Shown piece by piece: positions 8,736-14,909 of a stretch of 15,680 nt of DNA. The notes beneath the pieces were generated by a model. It saw only the letters and a program-made list of their open reading frames with translations. It was not told where the DNA came from and searched no databases. Source of the DNA: Microcaldota archaeon. Its GTDB lineage: Archaea; Micrarchaeota; Micrarchaeia; Micrarchaeales; CABMGC01. The stretch is from NCBI GenBank assembly GCA_021835105.1, contig JAKBQS010000016.1:1-15680 (forward strand), read 5' to 3'. Made by a program: the position numbers and the translations under genes. Every line of letters begins with the position of its first letter. Position 1 is the stretch's first letter.

Positions 8736-9947
8736 ATGATAAAACAGAGTGAGCTGAATATAGGCACACTGGGCCATGTCGACCACGGGAAGACCACACT
8801 GACATCTGCAATAACGCACAGCTGGACTGACACGCACAGCGAGAGCGTAAAGAGGAGCATGACAATAAAGCTTGGATATGCAGACGCTACGATAAGCAAA
8901 TGCCCGGGCAAGGAAGGCCCGGATGCCTTCACTACGGATTCTAAATGCCCTGAAGGGGGCGAGCTTACCCCTCTGCGCAGGATCTCACTTCTAGATTCTC
9001 CAGGGCACGAGACGCTTATGGCTACTGCAATAGCTGGCTCAAGTATAATAGATGCGGCGTTATTCGTAATATCTGCTACGGAACCTTGCCCTATGCCGCA
9101 GACTAAGGAGCATGGGATAATAATTAACGCCCTCGGAATAAAGAACGTGATAATAGTACAGACGAAGATAGACGTGGTTGGAAAGGAGGGGGCAATGAAG
9201 CATTACGCACAGATAAAGAATTTTGTGAAGGGCACAACCATGGAAGACGCACCTATCGTGCCAGTAATGGCAAACAAGAATGTTAATGTAGATGCTGTGC
9301 TGGAGCAGATAATGGGGATTAAGGTACCTGAGAGGGATAACAGCGCAAATCCTGTAATGTACATAGCACGCTCGTTTGATATAAATAAGCCTGGCACCAG
9401 GATATCAAAACTCCTTGGAGGAGTTATAGGGGGCTCCATAATAAGGGGCAAGTTCAGGAAGGGAGACGAGATAGAGATAAGGCCTGGAATAAACATGGCC
9501 AAGGACAAGCAGAAGAAAGAGTCTTACTCGCCAATAATAACCACTATAGAGAGCCTCTCCGCAGGAAGCGGCCAGCTCGATGAGGCAGTTGCAGGGGGCC
9601 TGGTGGCGGTGGGCACCAACATAGATCCTTCTTACGCAAAAGCCGATGGCCTTGTAGGGCAGATAGTCGGCAGGGTGGGAAAACTCCCCGAACTAATAAA
9701 CGAATCCACAATAAAATACACCATGATTAACAGGAGCGACATACCGAAGCAGGCCTTCAAGACCAACGAGGCAGTGCTGCTCGGAATAGGGACAGGGACT
9801 GTAATAGGCTATGTCAAGAAAGCGAGGAAGGAGAAGATGGAGATTGAGTTCAGGCATCCGGTATGCATAGACAAGGATGCCAAGATATCCGTTTTGAGGA
9901 ACTTCGGACAGCGGTGGAGGCTTACCGGATACGGAAGCATCTCCTGA
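8736..9947 (+). CDS. eif2g: Translation initiation factor aIF2 subunit gamma
   Basis: This 403-residue GTPase carries Met-tRNAi to the small ribosomal subunit as part of the aIF2 heterotrimer. The G1 motif is GHVDHGKT (13-20) and G3 is DSPGHE (87-92, usually DAPGHE). G4 is TKID (143-146, usually NKxD; Thr here is tolerated in other GTPases). Domains II and III follow, including the SKLLGGVIGGSI and NEAVLLGIGTGT segments. The zinc knuckle inserted before G3 is degraded: only C56 and C71 remain of the four cysteines usual in archaea. I chose the ATG at 8736; a TTG at 8730, directly after the S6e stop, would add two residues. No strong ribosome-binding site is visible, suggesting coupling to S6e. 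Confidence 0.95.
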   Translation: MIKQSELNIGTLGHVDHGKTTLTSAITHSWTDTHSESVKRSMTIKLGYADATISKCPGKEGPDAFTTDSKCPEGGELTPLRRISLLDSPGHETLMATAIAGSSIIDAALFVISATEPCPMPQTKEHGIIINALGIKNVIIVQTKIDVVGKEGAMKHYAQIKNFVKGTTMEDAPIVPVMANKNVNVDAVLEQIMGIKVPERDNSANPVMYIARSFDINKPGTRISKLLGGVIGGSIIRGKFRKGDEIEIRPGINMAKDKQKKESYSPIITTIESLSAGSGQLDEAVAGGLVAVGTNIDPSYAKADGLVGQIVGRVGKLPELINESTIKYTMINRSDIPKQAFKTNEAVLLGIGTGTVIGYVKKARKEKMEIEFRHPVCIDKDAKISVLRNFGQRWRLTGYGSIS

Positions 9948-9972
9948 TTTTCAGGAAACACTTCGTGCATAA

Positions 9973-9984
9973 GAATATATTAAT
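9973..9984 (+). promoter_or_regulatory. TATA box of the pilin-LamG gene
   Basis: The plus strand reads GAATATATTAAT, 27-38 bases before the ATG at 10011, implying a nearly leaderless message. AGGT also occurs at 10004-10007, only 3 bases from the start. Confidence 0.5.
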
Positions 9985-10010
9985 TTGCACAGCGTTTATC
10001 CTTAGGTACT

Positions 10011-10871
10011 ATGCCTAAAGAAATCCGCGCGCAGTCAGCAATGGAGTACCTGATGACCTATGGATGGGCCATACTGATTATCGCTGTAGTTCTGGGTGCT
10101 CTTTTTGAGCTTGGTGTCTTCAGCGGAACATTCTTCATGCCGCACGTTCCTCCTGGATCGTGCCATATCTTTCGGCCTTATGGCCCAGGAACTGTAGGCT
10201 CTATAAACCTCGAGGGTGAGTGCCAGGGTGCATTGCCGCAGTATGTCGCTGAATTCAATGGAAGAACTAGTTCTGTAATTGCACATTCTGATTTGCCGAA
10301 TGTACCTGCGGGCGTTACGATAGCTGAATGGATATACCCATCAAATACGCCTTCAGCAGAAGAACTTCCTTTTACTGATGAGTGGGGGCAACAGATTGCA
10401 TGGAACGTCAATGGTATATTTTCTGGCACAACTAATGCGGCTAACTGGATTTCTTCAGCAGAATACGCACCTTCTACTTGGTACTTTGTGGTTATAACAG
10501 GTACATCGGGAGGAGATATCCTTTATGTCAATGGGAAGGAAGTGGCAAGTGGATCTGGTTCTCCAGGCTCTGATAGCAATTCTATATATATTGGAAGCAC
10601 TGGGGAGGCGAATGGCGGAGGAGGGTGCTGTAATTACGCTTTCCAAGGATACATAGCTAATGTACAGGTCTATAATAATTCTCTATCCGCAAATGATGTA
10701 TACGCACTTTACAGCGAGGGCATTGGTGGAGCACCGATAGGCTTGGGGAATTTAGTTGGTTGGTGGCCTCTAAACGGCAACGCAAATGACTATTCAGGCA
10801 ATAACAACTACGGAACTGCATCAAATGTGATATATACGACAAACTGGGAGAGCGGGTATACGCAGCCTTGA
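10011..10871 (+). CDS. Type IV pilin-like secreted protein with LamG-like lectin fold
   Basis: This 286-residue protein is probably displayed on the cell surface. It begins with a short basic leader MPKEIRA, then QSAMEYLMTYGWAILIIAVV, the class III signal seen in many DPANN surface proteins. Cleavage by a prepilin peptidase before Q8 would put Glu at position +5, the type IV pilin hallmark. The hydrophobic helix is 13-32. After C51 and C71 comes a concanavalin/LamG-like beta domain (about 77-236), from QYVAEFNGR through WYFVVI, LYVNGKEV and YIANVQVYNNSLS. The element LVGWWPLNGNANDYSGNNN (248-266), normally at the start of a LamG domain, is here at the C-terminus. It has more asparagine and serine than its neighbours. 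It likely binds glycans or a host surface (inference). It ends 2 bases before the convergent DHH gene. Confidence 0.82.
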   Translation: MPKEIRAQSAMEYLMTYGWAILIIAVVLGALFELGVFSGTFFMPHVPPGSCHIFRPYGPGTVGSINLEGECQGALPQYVAEFNGRTSSVIAHSDLPNVPAGVTIAEWIYPSNTPSAEELPFTDEWGQQIAWNVNGIFSGTTNAANWISSAEYAPSTWYFVVITGTSGGDILYVNGKEVASGSGSPGSDSNSIYIGSTGEANGGGGCCNYAFQGYIANVQVYNNSLSANDVYALYSEGIGGAPIGLGNLVGWWPLNGNANDYSGNNNYGTASNVIYTTNWESGYTQP

Positions 10872-10873
10872 TG

Positions 10874-11860
10874 CTATTGGAACTTGATGGTTTTTGAGGC
10901 TATCAGATCTATCTCTTTTGCAAGCCTTTCCCTATCCCCCTTCTTCTTTAGGCGCTTATATTTGCGCATGTCTATGGAGAAGCCGCACGCGCGCGGGTGC
11001 CCGTTGCCGCCGAAATGCCTTGCAAGGTTTGTGCAGTCCGGCCCGGTGCTCCTTATGTGCCCCCTCCCATTCCTGATGTTTATGTATATGCCAACTTCCT
11101 TTTTTGCATGTGCTATCAGATCCATGCATGCCTTTGTCTTCTGTATATCCCTCTCGAAGCCTACAACAATATTTCTGGATATGTAAGCGCCTTTTATCAT
11201 TCTCTCTGAGCGTTCGTTGTTTATCTTCTCGAATTCCTTTGCCATGCGCTTCGTGTCTGCGTCGTACATCTTCCCGTTTTTTATTGCCTCGGTGAGCTTC
11301 CTTAGCGCGGCATTTATCTTCCCGTATGAGTTGTACGTGTTTATCTTTGCTATTCCTAATGCGTATATGCCTATTGTCCCATAGGTTTTCTGGTCCTTCG
11401 GCTTTATGTTGAAATCGGAGTAATGGACCATGCGCACAAACCTGTCAACGAATTTGCCCGTTATTCCCAGCTCCTTGGCCACGATCTCCGTAGCACAGTG
11501 GCTCTTGTTCTCCCCAACTGTTGCAAAGTCGCATTTTGATGCAACACTGCTTATCTGCTCGTCTGTCCACTGATGGTGGTCAAACCACATGACCCTGCCG
11601 TTATGCTCCCTTATCTCGCTTATGAGCCTAAGGAAGCCTGGCATTATTGCTGGGCTCATCCCCAAGTCAGATACCATTAGTGTAATGCCCTTTGCTGCTT
11701 CTGGGAGGAGCTTTTTTGATATGCTCTCTATTGTCTCCGCAGAGTAATCTGCAAAGAATATACGCTCTTTCGGAAGCCGGTATTTTATGCGCATCAGCGA
11801 CGCGCTTCCTACACCGTCTATATCGGTAGCATGGGATATGACAAATATCCTATCGGCCAT
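10874..11860 (-). CDS. DHH/DHHA1 family phosphoesterase
   Basis: This 328-residue metal-dependent phosphoesterase belongs to the RecJ/NrnA superfamily, which degrades short oligonucleotides, pAp or single-stranded nucleic acid. Visible motifs are HATDIDG (10-16, giving H10, D13, D15), SDLG with D65, the name-giving DHH at 94-96, and D149 in HYSDF. The DHHA1 substrate-binding motif is GGNGHPRACGF (284-294). All metal ligands appear present, so it should be active. A lysine-rich region precedes the C-terminus. The ATG is supported by GGAG five bases upstream. It is divergent from the HAD gene across a 72-base gap, so the two may be co-regulated. The exact substrate (nanoRNA, pAp, cyclic dinucleotide product) cannot be fixed from sequence. 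Confidence 0.87.
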   Translation of the reverse strand: MADRIFVISHATDIDGVGSASLMRIKYRLPKERIFFADYSAETIESISKKLLPEAAKGITLMVSDLGMSPAIMPGFLRLISEIREHNGRVMWFDHHQWTDEQISSVASKCDFATVGENKSHCATEIVAKELGITGKFVDRFVRMVHYSDFNIKPKDQKTYGTIGIYALGIAKINTYNSYGKINAALRKLTEAIKNGKMYDADTKRMAKEFEKINNERSERMIKGAYISRNIVVGFERDIQKTKACMDLIAHAKKEVGIYINIRNGRGHIRSTGPDCTNLARHFGGNGHPRACGFSIDMRKYKRLKKKGDRERLAKEIDLIASKTIKFQ

Positions 11861-11886
11861 TTTATCTCCTTACTGACTCTCAGGCA

Positions 11887-11897
11887 AGGTATTTATT
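11887..11897. promoter_or_regulatory. Shared AT-rich promoter region of the DHH and HAD genes
   Basis: The minus strand reads GAATAAATACC about 27-37 bases before the DHH start, suitable as its TATA box. Read on the plus strand, the same bases (GTATTTATTC) lie 35-45 bases before the HAD start. The 72-base gap therefore may hold one bidirectional element. Confidence 0.4.
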
Positions 11898-11923
11898 CAT
11901 GACTTTGAAGATAGATTTAGAGT

Positions 11924-11927
11924 GGTG
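11924..11927 (+). promoter_or_regulatory. Ribosome binding site supporting the TTG start of the HAD gene
   Basis: GGTG sits 5 bases before the TTG at 11933, the same spacing used by four ATG-start genes in this window. Confidence 0.55.
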
Positions 11928-11932
11928 TTGCG

Positions 11933-12511
11933 TTGAAGAAGAAAGTTGTGAGTATAGACCTTGACGGCACTATAGCTGACACCAACTCTTATTTTGCCGA
12001 TGTTGTTATGGAAAAGCGAGGGCTGCGGGTGCATAAATCGGATATGGTCAACTACCAGCTCCACACCCTTTTCGAAGACATGAGCAGAGAGGAAGCGGAA
12101 TACATATTCAAAGGCGCATGGAGCGGGGAGAACTGGAGGCGCGTTGAACTCGTTGAGAAGACTGTCCCTTCCGTAATAGACGATATAAGGAAAAAGTATG
12201 TCGTTTACATCTGCACCGCCTCGAAGGGCGAGGGTGCGGTGATAGAGAGATGGCTTAAGGAGAAGGGCATCACCTATGACAGGTTCATGATTGCCGAGGG
12301 CCATTCAGGCAAGCTCCTTAATGGAGCAGACGTATACGTGGACGATTACTCAGATCTTGCTGCAGAGATAGCAGCGCGGGGAAAGAGGGTCGTGCTTCTG
12401 AGGCAGCCATGGAACTCTTCGTTCGCTGAAAGGAACAATAATAGCCTTATATCGGTAGCCAAGAATTGGGCGGATATAAGGAGGCTCCTGCTCCACGATG
12501 CCTTTCATTAA
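11933..12511 (+). CDS. HAD-superfamily hydrolase, 5'(3')-deoxyribonucleotidase-like (NT5C)
   Basis: This 192-residue enzyme probably removes phosphate from nucleotides. HAD motif I is DLDGT (9-13, nucleophile D9 and acid D11), motif II is the T95 region in YICTAS, a lysine K127 in GHSGKLL may serve as motif III, and motif IV is DD at 137-138 in VYVDDYSD. The RQPWN segment (157-161) near the C-terminus is characteristic of the NT5C/YorS-like deoxyribonucleotidases. The start is TTG, supported by GGTG five bases upstream and by the protein beginning KKKVVSIDLDGT as expected. It is divergent from the DHH phosphoesterase and convergent with L14e, 13 bases apart. The precise substrate is not provable here. 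Confidence 0.85.
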   Translation: MKKKVVSIDLDGTIADTNSYFADVVMEKRGLRVHKSDMVNYQLHTLFEDMSREEAEYIFKGAWSGENWRRVELVEKTVPSVIDDIRKKYVVYICTASKGEGAVIERWLKEKGITYDRFMIAEGHSGKLLNGADVYVDDYSDLAAEIAARGKRVVLLRQPWNSSFAERNNNSLISVAKNWADIRRLLLHDAFH

Positions 12512-12524
12512 TGTAGCTTGAGGG

Positions 12525-12800
12525 TTATTTCTTTTCTTTAGGTTTCTGGGCCTTTTGGGCTGATCCGGCTAATTTTGATTCCTCTATCTCCAGGGTCCTT
12601 ACCAGCTGCTCCTTGTTCTTGGGATCTATCTTCTCCGAGAGGAACTCGAGATGGTTTATGTTGCACCTCCTTTCCTTAGGCCTTGAGCTTGTCACAACGT
12701 TCACGAATGAACCGTCTATAACCTTGGTAACGACAGCCCTGTCACCAGCATCTCTCCCGTATTTCTTGACGCATACCCTGCCTTCTTCTATCAATGCCAT
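12525..12800 (-). CDS. rpl14e: 50S ribosomal protein L14e
   Basis: This 91-residue KOW/SH3-like large-subunit protein begins ALIEEGRVCVKKYGRDAGD, followed by VVTKVIDGSFVNVV and RPKERRCNINHLEFL, all matching archaeal L14e. The tail is rich in lysine and alanine. The ATG at 12800 is chosen because GGTG lies 5 bases upstream; an in-frame TTG at 12821 would overlap cmk. It is the last gene of the adkA-EMC3-L34e-cmk-L14e string. In many archaea cbf5 follows L14e, but here the next gene is the convergent HAD hydrolase. Confidence 0.94.
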   Translation of the reverse strand: MALIEEGRVCVKKYGRDAGDRAVVTKVIDGSFVNVVTSSRPKERRCNINHLEFLSEKIDPKNKEQLVRTLEIEESKLAGSAQKAQKPKEKK

Positions 12801-12805
12801 ATTCA

Positions 12806-12809
12806 CACC
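12806..12809 (-). promoter_or_regulatory. Ribosome binding site deciding the L14e start
   Basis: The minus strand reads GGTG five bases before the ATG at 12800, in the 13-base gap after the cmk stop codon. This rejects the in-frame TTG at 12821. Confidence 0.6.
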
Positions 12810-12813
12810 GCTA

Positions 12814-13386
12814 TTAATCAACGTTATCTTTCTTAAAGTTCATAACTTTTTCTATTATTATATCTGCAACGGTTTCTGGGGTCTTGTTGTCAGTGTTTAT
12901 TATCAGATCAAATGGGGTTTTGTCCTTGCCAAGGTTTATGTTGTACATCTCCTTGTAGAGGCTGTAGTTCTCCCTGTCCCTTATCTTTATCATTGCGGAA
13001 CTCTCGTGTATGTCCGTCTTGTCCCTGAGCGACATCCTTTTCGCGCGCGTCCCTTCTGATGCAGAGAGCCAGACCTTGAACCCTGCATTGGTTATCCATG
13101 GAGCCGTCCAGCTCGTAACTACTATGTCTCCCTTCTTTATCTTCTCGACCAGCCTCCTGTCTGCTTCCTTGTCGAACTCGGGATTCTTCTGCCTCTCCAT
13201 GAGGAATTTAACTCCCTCATCGGTATCCCACCAATTCTCCCCGCTTGGATTGTAGCCCCTTTCCTGGGCCATCTCCTTCAATATATCGCCTCCGCCAATC
13301 AGGGGAAGGGATAGTTTCCTGCTTATTATGTTTGCGACTGTGGTCTTACCTGTGGCAGCCATACCGCATATGACTATGGACATCAT
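12814..13386 (-). CDS. cmk: Cytidylate kinase, archaeal type
   Basis: This P-loop kinase of 190 residues should transfer phosphate from ATP to CMP or dCMP. The P-loop is GMAATGKT (8-15), the NMP-binding helix region LIGGGDILKEMA (29-40) replaces the usual SAGDIFR, and the C-terminal half has RDRENYSLYKEMYNI (137-151) and FDLIINT (159-165), as in archaeal Cmk. The position in the L34e-cmk-L14e string agrees. Oddity: the segment normally reading like GRLAGW is SWTAPW (92-97), losing an arginine typical of the family, so substrate handling may differ. There are two adjacent ATG codons (13386 and 13383); either may be used. Gene family clear, specificity somewhat less so. Confidence 0.87.
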   Translation of the reverse strand: MMSIVICGMAATGKTTVANIISRKLSLPLIGGGDILKEMAQERGYNPSGENWWDTDEGVKFLMERQKNPEFDKEADRRLVEKIKKGDIVVTSWTAPWITNAGFKVWLSASEGTRAKRMSLRDKTDIHESSAMIKIRDRENYSLYKEMYNINLGKDKTPFDLIINTDNKTPETVADIIIEKVMNFKKDNVD

Positions 13387-13402
13387 GAGAACCCGCCGAA
13401 AA

Positions 13403-13729
13403 CTAGTGCGAAGTCATCTGGAGTATGTAGTTTCTCTGCCTTATGCTTATATCGTTTAGCTTCATCTCCCCGTTCTCTATCCGGCTTGCGAGCTTTACCA
13501 CCTCTGACGTGCATCTCGAACAGAGGACTCCGCCGAATATCCTCGCGTTTGTTTTCTGGGTCTTTGGCCTGTTTAGCTGATCAGTCTTTAAACCGTTCAG
13601 CTCTTTGCTGCATATTGAGCATTTAGGAAGGCTTCCGCGCCTCCGCGCATAATGTATTACGTGCTTCCCTTTTGGTGTTACGCGGTCTAAGCGCCTAAAA
13701 CTTCTTGATCTGTGCATAGGTTTTGGCAT
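13403..13729 (-). CDS. rpl34e: 50S ribosomal protein L34e
   Basis: This 108-residue large-subunit protein has the L34e layout. The N-terminus MPKPMHRSRSFRRLDRVTPKG is arginine-rich, then comes IHYARRRGSLPKCSICSKELNG and FGGVLCSRC. The two CxxC pairs form the zinc site. It is near the usual archaeal length, slightly extended at the C-terminus. The ATG is preceded by GGTG with a 5-base spacer (13735-13738). It lies between EMC3/DUF106 and cmk, 16 bases from cmk, exactly as in many archaeal genomes, so co-transcription is very likely. Confidence 0.95.
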   Translation of the reverse strand: MPKPMHRSRSFRRLDRVTPKGKHVIHYARRRGSLPKCSICSKELNGLKTDQLNRPKTQKTNARIFGGVLCSRCTSEVVKLASRIENGEMKLNDISIRQRNYILQMTSH

Positions 13730-13747
13730 ATGAGCACCGTTATGTCA

Positions 13748-14215
13748 TCATACTTGATTGTTAAGGTTTATATTATCTTTGTTGATTTTTGCGGCTCTTT
13801 TCTTATCCATGGCAAGTATCACCATTGATGATGGAAAGCCTATGACAAAGGCTACGGCAACGAAGAAGGTCTCCGCGGTAAACTTAAATGACATTATTGT
13901 TATGCTGAAGCTGTTGGCTGGTATCAGCGCGGGCAGTACCACATATATCAGTATAAAGAAAACCGGCAGTATCACCAGTGTAGGCTTTAGCCTTGCTGTA
14001 GTTGTCTCCTTCATAAGCGCGGCTAGCTCCCTGTTCTTCGCCATCATCAGCTCGTGCTCCTCGTTCTTTGCGTGCTCCTTAAGCTCTGCCATCTTCTTCT
14101 TCATTATGGCATCTATCTCTATGAGCCTCTTCGAGTTCGCGAGTTTCCTCTGCAGGAACGTGGAGAGTGCCACATAGGCTATTGCAAGAGCCACCAGTAT
14201 TATTGCGGGATCCAT
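13748..14215 (-). CDS. EMC3/TMCO1-family (DUF106) membrane insertase
   Basis: This 155-residue membrane protein belongs to the archaeal DUF106 family, now grouped with the Oxa1/YidC/EMC3/GET1 insertases that place proteins into the membrane. It has one N-terminal helix (about 4-20), a long charged coiled-coil hairpin (22-72) and two further helices (about 77-98 and 115-136), the three-helix-plus-coiled-coil layout of the family. A basic C-terminal tail faces the cytoplasm by inference. It starts 1 base after the adkA stop and precedes L34e; next to secY in other archaea, its neighbourhood fits a role at the ribosome exit or translocon. Family confident from topology and gene order. Confidence 0.87.
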   Translation of the reverse strand: MDPAIILVALAIAYVALSTFLQRKLANSKRLIEIDAIMKKKMAELKEHAKNEEHELMMAKNRELAALMKETTTARLKPTLVILPVFFILIYVVLPALIPANSFSITIMSFKFTAETFFVAVAFVIGFPSSMVILAMDKKRAAKINKDNINLNNQV

Positions 14216-14216
14216 G

Positions 14217-14783
14217 TTATTCGCCAGAGAATAGTTCTGCTACTATTTTGCGTATCTCATTTACAGTATCTGCAACCTTGTTCTCCTTGTTGTCTATTAT
14301 GTAAATGGGTATGTTATAATGAAGCGCGAATGCAGATATTATTGCTATGTTAACGCTCCGCTGCTCGTCTATGTCCCCTACGGTCTCCTGTTCGCGCTTC
14401 CTTGTAGTGTCATTCTGCCTGCGCCTCAGTACCTCGCTGGATGTCGCGTCTATATAGACCACGGCCTTTATCCTGATGTTGGTAAGCTCCGTTATTGATA
14501 GCCCAGGAACGTATCTGCTTCCCTGCTTTACCGTAGCGTGGGTATCTATAATCGTGTCTTCCTTGGCCTCTATTATGCCTTTTAGGGCCTCAACCCTTGT
14601 CGCTATTATATCCTCGTCGCTCATATACCTTAGCTTATCCCTGTCCGTAACTCCTTTGCTCTGTGCGACTTTGAGCATCTCGCTGCCGAGGTTTACAACC
14701 TTGGTCCCGTTCTTTGCGAGCTCTGCGAGGACGGTGCTCTTTCCGGAGCCGGGGGTACCTGTGAATATTATAAGCTTGGTCAT
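14217..14783 (-). CDS. adkA: Archaeal adenylate kinase AdkA
   Basis: This 188-residue enzyme interconverts ATP plus AMP and two ADP. The P-loop is GTPGSGKST (9-17). The sequence IIDTHATVKQGSRYVPGLS (78-96) is diagnostic for the archaeal AdkA branch, distinct from bacterial Adk, and the protein lacks a zinc lid. RRRQNDTTRKRE (120-131) supplies the arginine-rich lid. The length matches AdkA (about 190 residues). The ATG at 14783 has a TATA-like box about 35-44 bases upstream. It is the first gene of a five-gene string with EMC3, L34e, cmk and L14e, and lies 126 bases after the thermosome gene, separated from it by a terminator. Confidence 0.95.
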   Translation of the reverse strand: MTKLIIFTGTPGSGKSTVLAELAKNGTKVVNLGSEMLKVAQSKGVTDRDKLRYMSDEDIIATRVEALKGIIEAKEDTIIDTHATVKQGSRYVPGLSITELTNIRIKAVVYIDATSSEVLRRRQNDTTRKREQETVGDIDEQRSVNIAIISAFALHYNIPIYIIDNKENKVADTVNEIRKIVAELFSGE

Positions 14784-14817
14784 TAAAACAGCAGTATAAT
14801 ACGTTTATGCTTTATCC

Positions 14818-14827
14818 CATATTTATT
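14818..14827 (-). promoter_or_regulatory. TATA-like promoter of the adkA-EMC3-L34e-cmk-L14e operon
   Basis: The minus strand reads AATAAATATG, 35-44 bases before the adkA ATG, predicting a start near 14796 and a leader of about 13 bases. It lies just downstream of the thermosome terminator, so the operon would be independently transcribed. Confidence 0.4.
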
Positions 14828-14853
14828 ACTTTGCCAGAAAATCCTGAAATGAT

Positions 14854-14884
14854 AAAAAAATCAAATGAGGGCGCACCCGCCCTC
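14854..14884 (-). terminator. Hairpin plus T-run terminator after the thermosome gene
   Basis: A perfect 7-bp GC-rich stem, GAGGGCG (14867-14873) with CGCCCTC (14878-14884), and a 4-base loop lies 25 bases after the thermosome stop. On the minus strand it is followed by ATTTGATTTTTTT, with seven T in a row at 14854-14860. This has the form of a bacterial intrinsic terminator. Archaeal polymerase mainly needs the T-run, so the stem may also protect the mRNA end. Confidence 0.75.
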
Positions 14885-14909
14885 GCTTATTCTTTGGTAC
14901 GCTGTGGGA

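Noticed and set aside
9942..9956. Hairpin TCCTGA-TTT-TCAGGA over the aIF2-gamma stop codon as a terminator
   Set aside because: The 6-bp stem is weak, overlaps the stop codon and has no T-run after it on the plus strand; probably chance.
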